DNA from: Maratus speciosus | Lineage: Eukaryota > Arthropoda > Arachnida > Araneae > Salticidae | Reading direction: 5' to 3' | Assembly (NCBI GenBank): GCA_963932465.1 | Contig: OZ010796.1 | Span: 79,679,292-79,743,291 of the forward strand | DNA: 64,000 nucleotides | Shown: piece by piece, positions 1 to 11,479 of the stretch | Layout: each line of letters starts with the position of its first letter | Position numbering within the stretch: position 1 is the first letter of the stretch | Program-made: the position numbers and the translations under genes | Notes under the pieces: model-generated | Database searches by the model: none | What the model saw: the letters and a program-made list of their open reading frames with translations, nothing else | What the model was told of the DNA's origin: nothing

Positions 1-522
1 TAGGGGGGCTTAATTTTTTTTTCGAATTGATTTAGGGTTAGAATGGAACTATCATATTATAACATAGTGAGTTAGATCTTTTCGAGAGAAAGTACGAAGG
101 GGCTAAATTTTTCGATGGGCTTATTTTTTAGGGGGGCTTATTTTTAGGGGGCTTAATTTATTATTATTTTTTTCGAATCGACTTAGAGTAGAAATGGAAA
201 TATCATACTTTAACGTAGAGATGTAGGTATTTTCGAAAGGTATTTTGAGGGGCCTAAATTTTTTAGGGGGGCTTAATTTTGTGGGAGCTTATTTTTTTTC
301 TTTTTTTTCTGTCTTAGAATTTAAATGAAAATGAAAATTTCTTACGTTTTCTGAAGAAAATTTTTGATGCTGACATCTGTAGGATATCGTTTTAATACAT
401 TTTTGAAGATAGTATTTTACTTTTTCCACAAGTTTTGGGTAAGATTTGAACCTGCAAAATAGTCTCTAGGTTCGATGATATTTTGAAGACTTAACTAACC
501 GAGTCAAGAAACTATGTCTATA
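1..522. repeat. Left arm of ~520-bp inverted repeat
   Basis: This segment is the reverse complement of 7418-7934 with scattered substitutions and small indels. The window starts inside it, so the true outer end is not visible. It contains two degenerate ~155-bp subrepeats, each with a CGAAT(T/C)GA(T/C)TTAG motif, an ATGGAA.TATCATA motif and runs of GGGGGGCTTA. Long terminal inverted repeats around a ~7-kb interior suggest a large DNA transposon, possibly Polinton/Maverick-like given the gene remnant at 1800-2645. That class is inference. Confidence 0.8.
441..505 (-). repeat. tRNA-like segment inside left arm
   Basis: On the minus strand an A-box-like GACTCGGTTAGTTAAG is followed about 35 nt later by a B-box-like GCAGGTTCAAATCTT, the spacing of an RNA polymerase III internal promoter. 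It is too degenerate to be a functional tRNA. The same segment occurs at 7434-7498 in the right arm, so it belongs to the repeat. Confidence 0.4.
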
Positions 523-720
523 TGCTTAGATTTTAGATGTTTTAAAACCAAAAATTGTATTCCCCCTTCTGTATGTGCAAAGAGAGGTCGGTTCTTTAGA
601 TAACTCAATAATACCTATTTTAACTGCTCAGTTTGAGAATTCCTTTAATGTATATGATTTTTATTTTTAGTTTAATTGATTTTATCGATTTTGCGTATGA
701 GAGTTTGATCATTTTTCCAA

Positions 721-804
721 GCCATAGTTTCGAACCTGTGAATTCCGATTCAAATTTCATTTTTTGTAACTGATAAGCTATTCACTATACAGACTGCGCC
801 ACAA
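721..804 (-). repeat. tRNA-derived SINE or tRNA pseudogene
   Basis: The minus strand shows TGGCGCAGTCT followed by an AATAGC stretch and, about 55 nt later, CAGGTTCGAAAC, which matches a tRNA B box. The flanks do not pair into a convincing acceptor stem. I read this as a tRNA-derived repeat head and not as a working tRNA. Confidence 0.4.
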
Positions 805-1799
805 CATTTTCTAATCTACTTTTGACCACTATATATTTTTTTAAAAATGCCTACCTCTCCCCCTTTCTTATACTAGGGAAGTTAATGCAATTTATGTTTA
901 AATTGAAGAAATGATTACAATTAATTTTCGATATTTCTTTAATAAGCAACTCATTTTTGTAAATCGATTAGAAGGCTACCAAACAATTTGAATTAAACAT
1001 TGTTTTTACCAGTATTAATCCTCTTACCTAATTTAAAAATTGTACTTTTCCTTGTGAACCATATCATATCCATTTAATCGTCTGAAATTTAAAATACACT
1101 TCCTAAACCCCATTTCAACAGTTTCTCACTATCTTTCACAAATATCCGATAAGTATAATCAGCTTTTTTCAACAGAAGATAGCTAATATGTAAATATTGA
1201 TAACCATTGATTTTTGAAGAGATTATTTCACTTGTTTACAGATTTTAAATGAAAGTTTGAAATATTTGTAAGACTTTCTGTTTATAAATTAGTATCAATT
1301 CAATCAACTCATAGTTTGTTATTGCAATAGATAATTATTTGGTGATTCTACACTAGTTCTAATGATTTTTAAAACTACTGCTACACTTCAACCCATTCTT
1401 TTATGCAGTTTAATAAATTTAGTATGAATTAAACCATTGGTTTGTCATATATTTCACTGAAATAATAAATTTAATTTGTAAAACCTTAGAATGACGAATT
1501 CAAAAACGTAAAGCGATGAATATATACTTTTTAAACATTTCATAAATACCTTTGGATTGATTCACTTCCTGTGAACTTTCTACACATACTTTTTTATGCC
1601 ATGTGTTTTTCTGAAATTTTTGCACCAATCACATTACATGATTTGCACCATCTTAATAATTTTTAACATGCGCCCCCTATGATTATATAAAATTGAATGG
1701 AACGAGACTTTTTCATTATTGTTTGCTATTATATGAGTGTGTGAAGACGTTTTTTTTACTTAGGATAGTATGGCTAGTTTTTAAGATGGGCATTCTACA
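805..1799. other. AT-rich sequence, no gene seen
   Basis: AT-rich sequence between the left inverted-repeat arm and the zinc-finger remnant. I see no extended open frame, tandem array or recognisable transposon terminus. If the inverted repeats bound one element, this is its internal non-coding part. Confidence 0.5.
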
Positions 1800-2645
1800 A
1801 TGTTAGGCGATAATGTATCACGTTTGAATGATCAATCTTTTTCATCAAGATTAAAAGATCAAGGGATGGGATTAATAGTACAACCTAAAGTAGAACCCGT
1901 TTCAGATAATGAAGCGGAATCCTCCTCATCAGAACTGAAGAAACAGAAGCCACCTTTTTTGTGTACTGTTTGCAGCAAATCTTTTTCACAAAAAGGCAAT
2001 TTAAAACAACATTTGATGATTCATTCAGAAGAAAGACAATTTGCATGTGACATCTGCTAAAAAGCATTCTCTAGAAAGACTATTTTGAATCGTCATAAAC
2101 TATCCCATTTAAAGATTCCTTCGCAACATAAATGTGATTCGTGCGTTCGTGCGGTGAAGCATTCTCAAGAAAGTATGATTTATTAAAACACATGAAGATC
2201 CACAAGTCCTCCAAAAAGGATAAATGTATACAGCGTAGTGAAATATTCAATCACTAGTCCGATTTTTTACATCATTTGAAAACTTCATACAGAGTTAGAT
2301 CCAAAATTGATAATTCATCCTCTTTAAAAGATATGTTTTTTGAGGCGGTTAAGCATTTTAAAATGCAAAATGCGTTAAATATATTTACTAAAACTGTAAT
2401 CAACTCTAACGAGGAGAATGCTACAGATTTAAACACATTTTTTAATAGTATTCAATTGGACGTTTTAAACGAATTAAACTATCAGTTTCAAGTTAAAAGA
2501 TCAATGAAATGGTATGCAAGTGTATAAGTTGTTGTATATCGCATAACACAACAGGGTGTCTTAGAGATTGCCACTCCATATTTCCTTTCGAAAACTATAC
2601 TTGAATTAACGAAGCAAAACTTATCTGAACCTGTTGAGGCATGGG
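1800..2645 (+). pseudogene. Broken C2H2 zinc-finger gene joined to a polymerase-like N-terminal region
   Basis: The ATG at 1800 follows an in-frame TAA at 1782. The first 86 codons have an acidic/serine-rich lead, then one complete C2H2 finger ([14 protein letters not shown].. to HLMIH) and the start of a second, cut by TAA at about 2057. Beyond that stop the same frame reads KAFSRKTILNRHKLSH, so the stop lies inside a finger. A frameshift near 2150 leads to a third partial finger. The frame at 2276-2527, continuing after another stop to about 2645, contains KWYASV and, downstream, ATPYFLSKTILEL. From memory this resembles the region preceding the type-B DNA polymerase of arthropod Polinton-like elements, so the class is tentative. 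At least two stops and one frameshift make it non-functional. Confidence 0.45.
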
Positions 2646-3288
2646 CATACCCAAGGGGGAGGGGGGGGGGGGCTGATGGGGCTACAGTCCCCCACTCCCG
2701 AAATTTTCGAAAATGATATGAAAAATTTTATGAATTTCTTTCCTGTCTTGACACTGTCCAGATATATATCTCCTCTGCATTCCTCTATATTTATTTAACA
2801 CTGCATATTTTCTTTATATTTATTTAACACTTAAAGTATTTCCTTTATTAAAATATATTTCCTTTATTAATATTTCTTTTATTAAAATATTTCTTTTATT
2901 AACAATATATAAAGTCATTTCACTTACCTTTTTATTCATTCCTGTTATTCTATCTTTAATTCCTTTTTACGATGTTTATCTTTCTTTGCCGTTCATATTC
3001 ACGTTTTTCAGTTATCTGCTTCCATGCAAACATGAGCACGCATTTCGTTTGAATGACGATCATAGATTATAGTTTTTCGATCACCGCCAGATGGCGTCGC
3101 TCGTTTGAGTCTACGACACATCGGCTCTGCGTTCTTTCGTCATGATGATCTCATTCTGGAACTGTCTGCAGTTGCTCCTTGCATCGCGTAATGAGGCGTT
3201 ATTCGAACGCCCGGCTGATATAAATTGAAATAAGTTTCCTTCCTTCTTCGCCGTCCCCCTCCGCCATTTTTACCCCCCTCCGCCATTT
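2646..3288. other. Low-complexity and G-rich spacer
   Basis: Begins with a G-run (about 2657-2672) followed by CCCCCACTCCCG, then a stretch rich in TCCTTTATTAA repeats (about 2800-2910). More balanced composition follows from about 3000 to 3290, including CACCGCCAGATGGCG. No open frame of note. The sharp composition changes suggest stacked repeat fragments. Confidence 0.4.
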
Positions 3289-3498
3289 TTATGGCTTCAA
3301 AATTTTTAAGTTTTTCTTTTTTTCGGCCATCTTTTCACTAGAGATATGGGATTTTTGGTCCTCCGGCACTCTAAAAGTTTCCCCATCAAAGTCAAAGTCC
3401 TTCTTCGCCTGCACTCGTTGCCTTCTTTCTCTGTGTTTGTCTACGTGTTTCGTCTCGTCTTTTTTTACTAACAGTGTTGGTTTTCCACGACGTTTCAA
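3289..3498 (-). CDS. Short lysine/glutamate-rich ORF, unrecognised
   Basis: A 69-codon frame starting MKRRGKPTLLVKKDETKHVD, highly charged with an acidic patch (DFDFDGETF) near residue 36. The composition looks more protein-like than other short ORFs here, but there is no domain, no flanking splice signal I trust, and it lies inside the inverted-repeat-bounded element. It could be a fragment of an element-encoded protein or chance. Confidence 0.2.
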   Translation of the reverse strand: MKRRGKPTLLVKKDETKHVDKHRERRQRVQAKKDFDFDGETFRVPEDQKSHISSEKMAEKKKNLKILKP

Positions 3499-4269
3499 TA
3501 GTGCTATATTATGGCTGGAGATGTCTTCTTAAAGTGCTGTGTGCTTTTAATTAGTTGATGTATCTACTTAACTTCTGCTTCATCGTTCGTCGGCCATTTT
3601 ATAAATTGATTGTTATGAGTTCGATAGTTTATGACTTCGTCTCGACTCTTTAAAGGTGAACTCTGCGTACATCGTGTTTAAATAGATACACTGATGTGTG
3701 AGTCAAGATGGCTATTGTTATGATGAAGTTCAGAGATGTTACTTACTGGGATAGTTGCGCTCCGCACGGTATAATTACTTTTTCCTGCATTTTCCTCCCC
3801 AAAGGTCAAGATGGGTAGATTAGGAGGAGATTAAAGGAAGATAGTCTGAATAGGTTTGACTGCGGAGTTAGTAAAGCATCCATTTTGATGCAAAACTACA
3901 TCTTTTTTGTCTCGAATTATACTCTTTATCTAAAATCTTAGAAACTTTTGAAATTTCTCTTAAATTTAAAAATCTATTTTTATCCACTAAAGATTTCACA
4001 ATCTTCAAACTGCTTACCTAAAGACTTTGCCAAGAACTCTGATAAAAAATTTGCATATTTAAAAATAAAACATAAAATTCGAATGCGCGGCCTTTGTTTT
4101 TCTCTCTTGAGTTTAATAACATTAAATGCTGCATTTAACTGATGAATATTTTTTTAGATAATTTTTATCGACAAAAATAACTGCCTTTTGTAATGCCTGT
4201 ATTTTATACTTATATTTTGTCCTTTATAGTTCAAAGGACAAAACAACTTTCAAGCTATTAAAAACATGA

Positions 4270-4366
4270 CATATTTTTTTCATTCAAAAAATTCCTTATA
4301 ATAGAAAGGAAAAAAAATTATACAAATATAAGGAATTTCTTGAATGAAAAAATTATGAGTCATTTT
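4270..4366. repeat. Imperfect hairpin
   Basis: CATTCAAAAAATTCCTTATA on the left is matched by the reverse complement TATAAGGAATTTCTTGAATG on the right, around a ~40-nt A-rich loop. Probably a small MITE remnant or part of a larger element. Confidence 0.55.
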
Positions 4367-4984
4367 TTAATAACTTGAATAATATATGGAAAACATAGGA
4401 AAAATTGATTATTGAAAATGTTATTCTTGAATTGAAACTATTAAAGGTATAATTAAAAGATGAATAAAATATTCAAGCTACTTTTTTTTCTTGAGTCCAA
4501 AGTATGGAGTAACTAGCTCAGTGTTGCCTGGATGTAAGCCAAAGAAATTTTTAGTACTTCTCGAGTTATTATAGTTCATGTATAATAAAGTAGGTTTGTT
4601 TAAATTATCTTTACAAGAGCTACATTATTATTAACAACGTCACGACAGTTGTTGCGTATAGTACGGGACATTTAGAATGCGTACAATCTTTAAATTTTCT
4701 TTCAGTAATTTTGAATATTGAAATCCGCAGAATTTATGCATTTAAGATAAGCGAAGATTTATTTCCATTTCAAGTTATTGATGATAAAAGATTAAAAATT
4801 GTTCTTTTATAAGGCTTTAAAACGTGGAATAAAAATAGGACTTCGGTTTAGTGACATATTCTATATTTTTGATTAAATAAGAAGTGAATTGCAATCGTGA
4901 TTTCTTATACAAAAATTGTCTGTCGTGATACAAAAAAAGTACATAAGCACGCAGTTTATACGATTGACTATATAATAAAATCAT

Positions 4985-4986
<2 letters not shown>

Positions 4987-5025
<39 letters not shown>
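4987..5025. repeat. Poly(T) tract, 39 nt
   Basis: Uninterrupted run of 39 T. Tracts of this kind recur throughout the window, some of them inside MITEs. The exact length could be affected by sequencing error. Confidence 0.9.
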
Positions 5026-5026
<1 letters not shown>

Positions 5027-5712
5027 TGAAAACAAAGTTCATTATTGTTTAATCGTAATCTGGGAGGATTCTGGCATAAAATAATAAAAAAAAAACTTTA
5101 AATTATTCAAAACATGATAAGAAAACATGTAAAATATTACAGATAAAAAAAAAAAAGGAAAACAATCCCTAGAACAAGAATAACAATTTCTTTAAGAACA
5201 CTCTCTTGAATTTTGAACCAAATTCTCTCTCTCTGTCTCTTTTTTTTTTTTTTTTTTGGGGGGGGGGATGCGGGGGGGGGGGGTTACTGATGGGTGAAAA
5301 AAAAAGCCAAGCTATTGTTGCATTAACACTTCGCACACCTAGTAGCAGAGATTTTTAAAAAATGGCAAGTTACTCTCCACAAAGAAGAGCAAAAGGTTAA
5401 ATAAAACTAAAATTTTGTATTGCACTATACTGTTTATTGAAAATATTAGTATAATGAAAATTTCATAAAAAGGGGTTTTAAGATTTGTTTGTTTAAACGA
5501 TTAAAGAAAAAATGTGAAACTTATATATTTTTTAAGCAATAAAAGTATTTTAAATTATCATTTGGCAATAATTAGTCGTTAGCCCAGTTTAATAAAGAAA
5601 TATTTATTAAAAATATTGACTTTGATAAAGTAATTAATGTTTTATCTAAATTCGCCGAGTAATGACGGAAAAAATAATAGCTAAAGAATAAGCATTATGA
5701 ATGCGGAGTATT

Positions 5713-5738
5713 TTTATTATTATTATTATTATTATTAT
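5713..5738. repeat. (TTA)n microsatellite
   Basis: About eight to nine consecutive TTA units. No flanking gene. Confidence 0.85.
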
Positions 5739-7417
5739 AAAGGAAAATAATCTTGCTATTTAAATTTCACACATTTATAAAGGTAAATTGGTAACATATT
5801 TTTGCAGATTTAGATAGCTTATTTTAAACAAAGGTGTGAAACTTACAATGAAATAAGAAAATGTGTTCCCTTTTTCTTTACAGGGTTTAAGACTACAAAA
5901 GCTGAAAAAAAGAATTTTTTTTGTATTAATACCAGCTATTAATTATTCTCTCTATTTGCCGGGGGGATGGGAGAGAATTAACATCAACGATTCTAATGAA
6001 TAACAAATACAGTATAATAATCTAAAAATTTTGAAATTATTTTTATATTTTATTTATTAATTTATTTTTTTATTTGGGAGAAGGGTAAGTCATTTATTTA
6101 TTTAACATTTAACACAACTTAACATTTGAAAGAAACAAATAAAGAGAAAAATGTTTTAAATGTTTTAAGTTTTGTGGGTAAGGAAAATTTTACGCGGATA
6201 CTTATTGTCATTACTAAGAAGCCAATGGTCAAAAAAGAAAAAAAAATTCATGATTTTAAACTCTGTGCAAGGGAGTGGAGGATTAGATGACATTAAAATT
6301 TTTAAAGATACCCCCTCCCACCTTAAAAAATGAAAAGTATTCATATATATAATAAATAAATAAAAAGTGACTTTTATTTTAAATAGAAAACAAATACTGC
6401 TGATGGGAATTAAAATCTCAGTTATATACTGCGTTGATTAACTTTGATGTTGAAAAATATTTATGTATAACTGAAAAACAATGATAGATGTTAAAACTTC
6501 ATAATCTTATTCATAAATATGTATCGTAAGAAATTCTTAAATTTAAAAATTGTTATTTTAGGGGTTAAAAATCATTGATATTATACATTTTGAAACCTTC
6601 ACGAAGGCTTAAAATTGAAAAAAAAAATGTAACTGCATTTTAAGAACGCACAAGCTACGTAAATATTCCACTTATTATTGTTTTATTCGCGTCTTTCCTC
6701 TCGCGTGCAGTCATTCTGTATTTATGCTTCCACTTAGGCAACAAAATGGATTCCTGTATGCATCAATAGCAGGCCAGTGCAAAGAAGAAAATATTTCCTT
6801 CTCATCTGAGCCCCGACAGACCGTTTGGAGGTGGGGAGAATTCTATTGTGTAGTTGACCCGTGCCACATATTGCGAAGCCGTTTTACTCGCTACTTGTTA
6901 TCGGCATCTACATTTTGACGTTTCACCTAATGATTATTTACAACGCATCTTCATCTATAGAGAAGTATTTTTCCTGGAGTTGTTTCGGCACGGATATATG
7001 ATTCCCTGTATTTCAGTTTAATTCATCGGCGTATTAGATGTTTGTGAACAACATGGAACTTTGAGGAGGACCGGTCATTCTGTGATCATTTTCATTTCTT
7101 TATTGTTATGAGTTCAGTTTTCTTTTATTGTTAGTTGGTTTTCTGGATATGTATTTATATTTAATCTGACCGCTTAAATGTGTTCATTGAATTTAAAGAT
7201 TTGGTTTATTGTTTGAACTATATTTAAACTTATTTTATATTTTAGTTAATAAACGCTAGTTTGTTTTAAACTTACTTTGTTTTTATTTCGCCACCATACG
7301 TTTCTTTTCTTTTCATAACTATTTAATACTTTATCGGGACTATCAGCGTTAGCTTTCATCGTGCTTTTAATTAAACTCTGCTAATTTAATCCTTGTCATT
7401 AATTTAATGACATCAAT

Positions 7418-7934
7418 ATAGACATAGTTTCTTGACTCGATTAGTTAAGTCTTCAACATATTATTGAACCAAGAGACCATTTTGCAGGTTCAAACCTTAC
7501 CCAAAACGTGTGGAAAAGTAAAATACTATCTTCAAAAATATATTAAAATGATATCCTACAGATGACAGCATCAAAAATTTTCTTCAGAGAACGTAAGAAA
7601 TTTTCATTTTCATTTAAATTCTAAGACAAGAAAAAAAAAATTAAGCTCCCTCAACATTAAGCCCACCTAAAAAATTTAGCCCCTCAAACTACCTTTCGAA
7701 AATGCCTACATCTCTATGTTAAAGTATGATATTTCCATTTCTACTCTAAGTCGATTCGAAAAAAAAAAATAATAAATTAAGCCCACCTAAAAATAAACCC
7801 CCGTAAATAATAAGCCCATCGAAAAATTTAGCCCCTTCATACTTCCTCTCGAAAAGATCTAACTCACTATGTTATAGTATGATATTTCCATTCTAATCCT
7901 AAATCAATTCGAAAAAAAAAAATAAGCCCCCTCA
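7418..7934. repeat. Right arm of ~520-bp inverted repeat
   Basis: Partner of positions 1-522 in opposite orientation. Similarity ends abruptly at about 7418, where the left arm diverges after 522. On the outer side it ends somewhere beyond 7934, where the window no longer holds the partner sequence. The two arms differ by a modest number of substitutions, so they have been separate for some time. The nearest host exon begins about 360 bp further right. Confidence 0.8.
7434..7498 (+). repeat. tRNA-like segment inside right arm
   Basis: Plus-strand counterpart of 441-505: A-box-like GACTCGATTAGTTAAG and B-box-like GCAGGTTCAAACCTT. Its presence in both arms shows that it pre-dates formation of the inverted repeat. 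Confidence 0.4.
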
Positions 7935-8296
7935 AAAAATTTAACCCCTCCTACTATAGGATAAGCCTCCCTTTCCACCCACAGGTGGATTCCACTCTCC
8001 TCCTCCTTCCACAAGGTGGATTACTCCCTCCTCCGCAATCCGCCTGCTGAGGGCTAACTGTCCTTCTTCCCCTACTCTCAGAAATTGGATTTTAAAATTA
8101 TATGCATGTTGTATTTCAAAACTCTCAGGAATTTATGTATTTCGGTAGACAATAAAAAAAAAAGTAGATTTGTAATCATTAAGTGTGAGCATTAATGTGT
8201 AATAGGAAAAAATACTTTGATTCCTGTTTTATGTGTAAATAAAAGAAAAATTATTTATGTAATATCACAAATTTCAATAAGGATTTTTTATTTTAG

Positions 8297-8377
8297 AAAA
8301 AATCGTCGGAAGAAAATGGGCAAAGCAGTGCATCAGTGGGAACAGACCCACCAATTGTATCTGGATATGTTATGAGT
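8297..8377 (+). CDS. Internal coding exon of an unidentified host gene (exon A)
   Basis: Preceded by a pyrimidine-rich acceptor ending TTTTTATTTTAG and followed by a consensus donor GTAAGT. The 81 nt between are open in one frame and encode 27 residues rich in Ser, Glu and Gly, beginning KKSSEENGQSSASVG and ending IVSGYVMS. Both junctions are phase 0. The peptide looks like a flexible intracellular tail or linker; I do not recognise the family. It chains in frame with the exons at 29803 and 41893. The upstream exons are not visible and probably lie left of the window. The downstream intron is 21.4 kb and full of transposons. Confidence 0.65.
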
Positions 8378-8600
8378 GTAAGTAAAAAAAAAGAGCATTT
8401 TCTTTCTTTCCATACCCCTTTAATTTTAAAAATCTGTGTGACACATATTATCGAAAAGATTCAACCTATTCCCAGGGTGTACGCAATTGGGGGGTTAGGT
8501 GTATGTGAGTACTAGGCCCCAGCCCCGTAATAAACTTTTGAAAATGCTATAATTTTGGCAAATTTGGCTAATTTTCACCTAATACTTCCCACTTCTCCCC

Positions 8601-8998
8601 TTAAGGCTGTTCGCAAATCATCGCGGCAGCGCGAAAATTTAATTAATTTTTGTTCGGAAAAGCAAGAAATTGGCTAATATTGTTATTCAGAAACTATGTG
8701 ATCGAAAGACATTTTCCATTTTTTGGTAAACACGAAAGATCTTTCAGAAATTGCTGTCAAAGTGGATGTTTTGAACCGAGTTCTCCACGCGACAGCGCGA
8801 GGAAGGAGAAAATCTTGTCACCTGGAAAGAATGGCTTTATATTTTATATTTCGACAAGTATTTAATTATGAAAAAATCGAAAACTCTATTCGATTCCAAG
8901 CCATTTTAACAGTGAGGCATGCCAATTTTATGCTTTTACGCTTAAAAATGTGTCAGAAAGTTCCGCTTTGTTGAGCAGGTAATTTGAGAACAAATTAA
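8601..8998. mobile_element. MITE, TTAAGGCTGTTC family, copy 1
   Basis: Begins TTAAGGCTGTTCGCAAATC and ends near TTTGAGAACA. Its interior (GATCTTTCAGAAAtTGCTGTCAAAGT followed by GTTTTGAACCG) is shared with the copies at 10094, 27211, 30930, 38566, 42840 and 53990. No coding capacity; open frames inside it are chance. The right end has lost the final CCTTAA. Confidence 0.7.
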
Positions 8999-9575
8999 AC
9001 TGAAAATTCTTCGTATGTCCATTTTCATGAATTTAAGAATTATGAAATAGCACAAAACCTCGCAATAAATAATAATTATCGAAAAATTAGATCTAATCGC
9101 ACAGGGATGTCACTTTTCCGCCAAATGGCGGATTTCAGCTTTTTTTAATTTTTAAGAATCCGCGATTTTCGTCAAATGATACGGCATAACGTGCACGATA
9201 TCTCAAAAACTTCTGAATATTTTTTCGTAAAATTTTCAAAACGTATGTTTCATGTCAGTCTGTATAAACTGAACCTAAACTTTCCTTTTAATTGTTCAAA
9301 CAAATATTTTTTTAGGTGATTATACTGTTGAAATTTTGAGAATTTTTTAATAGCTAAATACAAAAGTGCTTTAAATACAAAGTTATTTGGGTTCCGGGAA
9401 ATTATTACAATCTGAAATATAAGTTTAAGCAACAAAAATTTCATTCTAGATTCAATATTTATTTTGCAATCCTGCGCGTAAACTGTTATACCGATGTTCT
9501 GCTCCTGAAATGTCTGACACTTTGGAGTCCTCTTGCATCTTGCTATTTTCTTTTACTACATGAAATGAAAGAACA
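8999..9575. other. Intronic AT-rich sequence, nothing recognised
   Basis: No extended open frame, tandem repeat or transposon end is apparent between two MITEs. Lies within the first intron of the host gene. Confidence 0.5.
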
Positions 9576-9577
9576 TA

Positions 9578-9752
9578 CCGTAATTTCCCGCGTATCCGCC
9601 GCGGCTTAGTTAAGTCTTTTTCAAACCGGAAATTTTATTGAAAAAAAGAAGCCAAATAAGTGCAAAGCAGAAGTAAGTCACATTTTATTTAAAATAAATT
9701 CTGGTTGGAAATCGAGTTTTCCGAGGAGCGGCGGATACGCGCGAAAATACGG
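9578..9752. mobile_element. MITE with CCGTA..CGCGTATCCGCCGC termini and TA duplication
   Basis: Left end CCGTAATTTCCCGCGTATCC and right end its imperfect reverse complement (GGATACGCGCGAAAATACGG). Flanked by TA on both sides (9576-9577 and 9753-9754). About 175 bp. The TA duplication fits the Tc1/mariner superfamily. Confidence 0.75.
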
Positions 9753-9983
9753 TACTTATATCTATCATCTCCAGTAAAAATTGTGTTTTAAAATCATATA
9801 CAATTTAAGATATTAAATGTTGAAAATGGTCTCTTTGTCTCTTTTTTTTCCAATTTTACGAGTTTTGAGACCCCTTAAACAAAGTATTAATCAATTAATA
9901 TTATTTCTTTCTTTTCAAGTATACCCATATAAAGTTGTATTACCGTATTTTATGGAAGAAACACCGCGGCGTTTACGAGTTAA

Positions 9984-9988
<5 letters not shown>

Positions 9989-10026
<38 letters not shown>
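9989..10026. repeat. Poly(T) tract, 38 nt
   Basis: Pure T run inside the MITE at 9943-11141. The shorter relative at 40602 has only short T/A runs in this area, so the tract expanded after insertion. Confidence 0.85.
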
Positions 10027-10027
<1 letters not shown>

Positions 10028-10093
10028 TCAAGTGCGGCGTTTACGATTTTTTTTTTTTTTCGTGCGCGTAAACTTGGGATAAAGTAAAGTTCT

Positions 10094-10519
10094 TTAAGGC
10101 TGTTCTTAACTGCTCTGCTCAACAAGCGCAAAACGTTTTGACATATTCACAAATTCATTTTTTAGCGGAAAGATATAAAATTGGAAAGCGTGGTCATGGA
10201 AGCGATTTGGAATGGAACTGTTTTTTCCATTTTTGGATCAATAAATTACCTATTCATTTATAAGTGATTTTGGTCACGTGACAAAGACGATTTTCGCCCT
10301 TCACGGACTGGTTTTTCTGCTTTCTTCGGGAACTTCGGTTCAAAATGTCATCTTTGAGACTATTTTCGGAAAGATCTATTGCGTTTGCAAAAAAAACGGA
10401 AAAAATAGCTCGATTACATAGTTTCTGAGCAACAACACCTGCTAGTTTTCTGCATTTCCGAACAAAAATAAATTAAAACATGTCAGAATGTTACCCTTTT
10501 GGATTTGAGAACACCCTAA
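10094..10519. mobile_element. MITE, TTAAGGCTGTTC family, copy 2 (nested)
   Basis: Starts TTAAGGCTGTTCTTAACTGC and ends GATTTGAGAACACCCTAAA, in the orientation opposite to the copy at 8601. Contains TATAAAATTGGAAAGCGTGG and CACGTGACAAAG, conserved in the other copies. It sits inside the MITE at 9943-11141 and is therefore younger. A further ~100-bp fragment of the same family (TCTCAAGTCCCCTGCTCAAT) follows at 10520-10620. Confidence 0.75.
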
Positions 10520-11479
10520 ATACTATTCTCAAGTCCCCTGCTCAATAACGCGAAACTTTCTGACCTTGCCGGTAATGAAATCGGTGACATTTCCGATGAT
10601 GATACCAAATCAAAAAGGTGGACAAAGAAAATTTACAACTCTTCCACTTAGAATTTGGGAGCTTCTAATATAAACCAAAAAAGAGCTAAAGTGAATGCGA
10701 CGTAAAAAGCGTCATAAAAAGAGTGCTAAGTTGCGCCGACCAATTATAAAAATGGGGAGCGCCTAAGGAGGGAGGTCCGCGTCCCGCGCTCTGTATGAAT
10801 TTAATTCCAGTTGACGTCTCCTTAATTTAAAAATTACATAAAAATATTTAAAACCTGATTTAAATATTAAATAAAATTTTAGAATCTTAAGTTATTAAAA
10901 ATGAGGCACCCTACACTGTTCAGAACACTTTGATTAAAGTTAGGTCAATGAGACACTGTCGGCAAAAGTAGAGTTCCCACAGGTGTGGCGATTACGATAT
11001 TTTAAAGCTTACTCAGACCTATTTTGAGGAGTGCGGCGCTTACGACGGGTGCGGCGATTACGATATTTTAAAGCTTACTCAGACCAATTTTGAGGAGTGT
11101 GGCGCTTACGACAGGTGCGGCGTTCCTTCCATAAAATACGGTGTTTTAATAATTCATATGATGTACGTTAATTACGTTCTTTTTTCATGTATAATTCAAA
11201 TTTTAGATCTTTAGATCTCAGTATTTATTGCTTATGTGAATTTAAAACTAATTAAACGTTATTGTAAATTAAAAAAATAATAAAATGTTTTTGTTTACTA
11301 GTTTTTCGATTTGAAATTTCGCGAAAATATTTTTATCATTTTATTTTCTTGAGAATGTTGAAGTCTCATGCAATGAAACATGTCGAAAGGTAAATAAATA
11401 AAGGTATTTTGCCTTTTTTAAAATTTATGTTTATCACTTATGGCAATAATTGAGTATTTTAAACGTTATTGTTTATTGT

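Larger units (their letters stand above)
3499..7417. other. Element interior with no recognisable gene
   Basis: AT-rich sequence with homopolymer runs (long T tract at 4987-5025, G-runs at 5259-5282), a TTA microsatellite (5713-5738) and a hairpin (4270-4365). Short open frames at 3948-4142 and 6724-6918 show no domain or codon pattern that I would defend. If this is a Polinton-type element, its capsid, integrase and protease genes are missing or decayed beyond recognition. Confidence 0.4.
9943..11141. mobile_element. MITE with CCGTATTTTATGGAAGAAAC termini, carrying a nested MITE
   Basis: Left end CCGTATTTTATGGAAGAAAC is preceded by TA; the right end is its reverse complement TTCCTTCCATAAAATACGG. 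The ends and part of the interior (for example TTGATTAAAGTTAGGTCAATG) match the 357-bp element at 40602-40958 in inverted order, so this copy is a longer relative. It is expanded by the MITE at 10094-10519 and a poly(T) tract. A 66-bp segment (GGCGATTACGATATTTTAAA) is tandemly duplicated at 10982-11112. Confidence 0.75.

Noticed and set aside
5880..5940. Possible exon after TTCTTTACAG
   Set aside because: Good acceptor but no donor, and the sequence passes straight into an A/T run.
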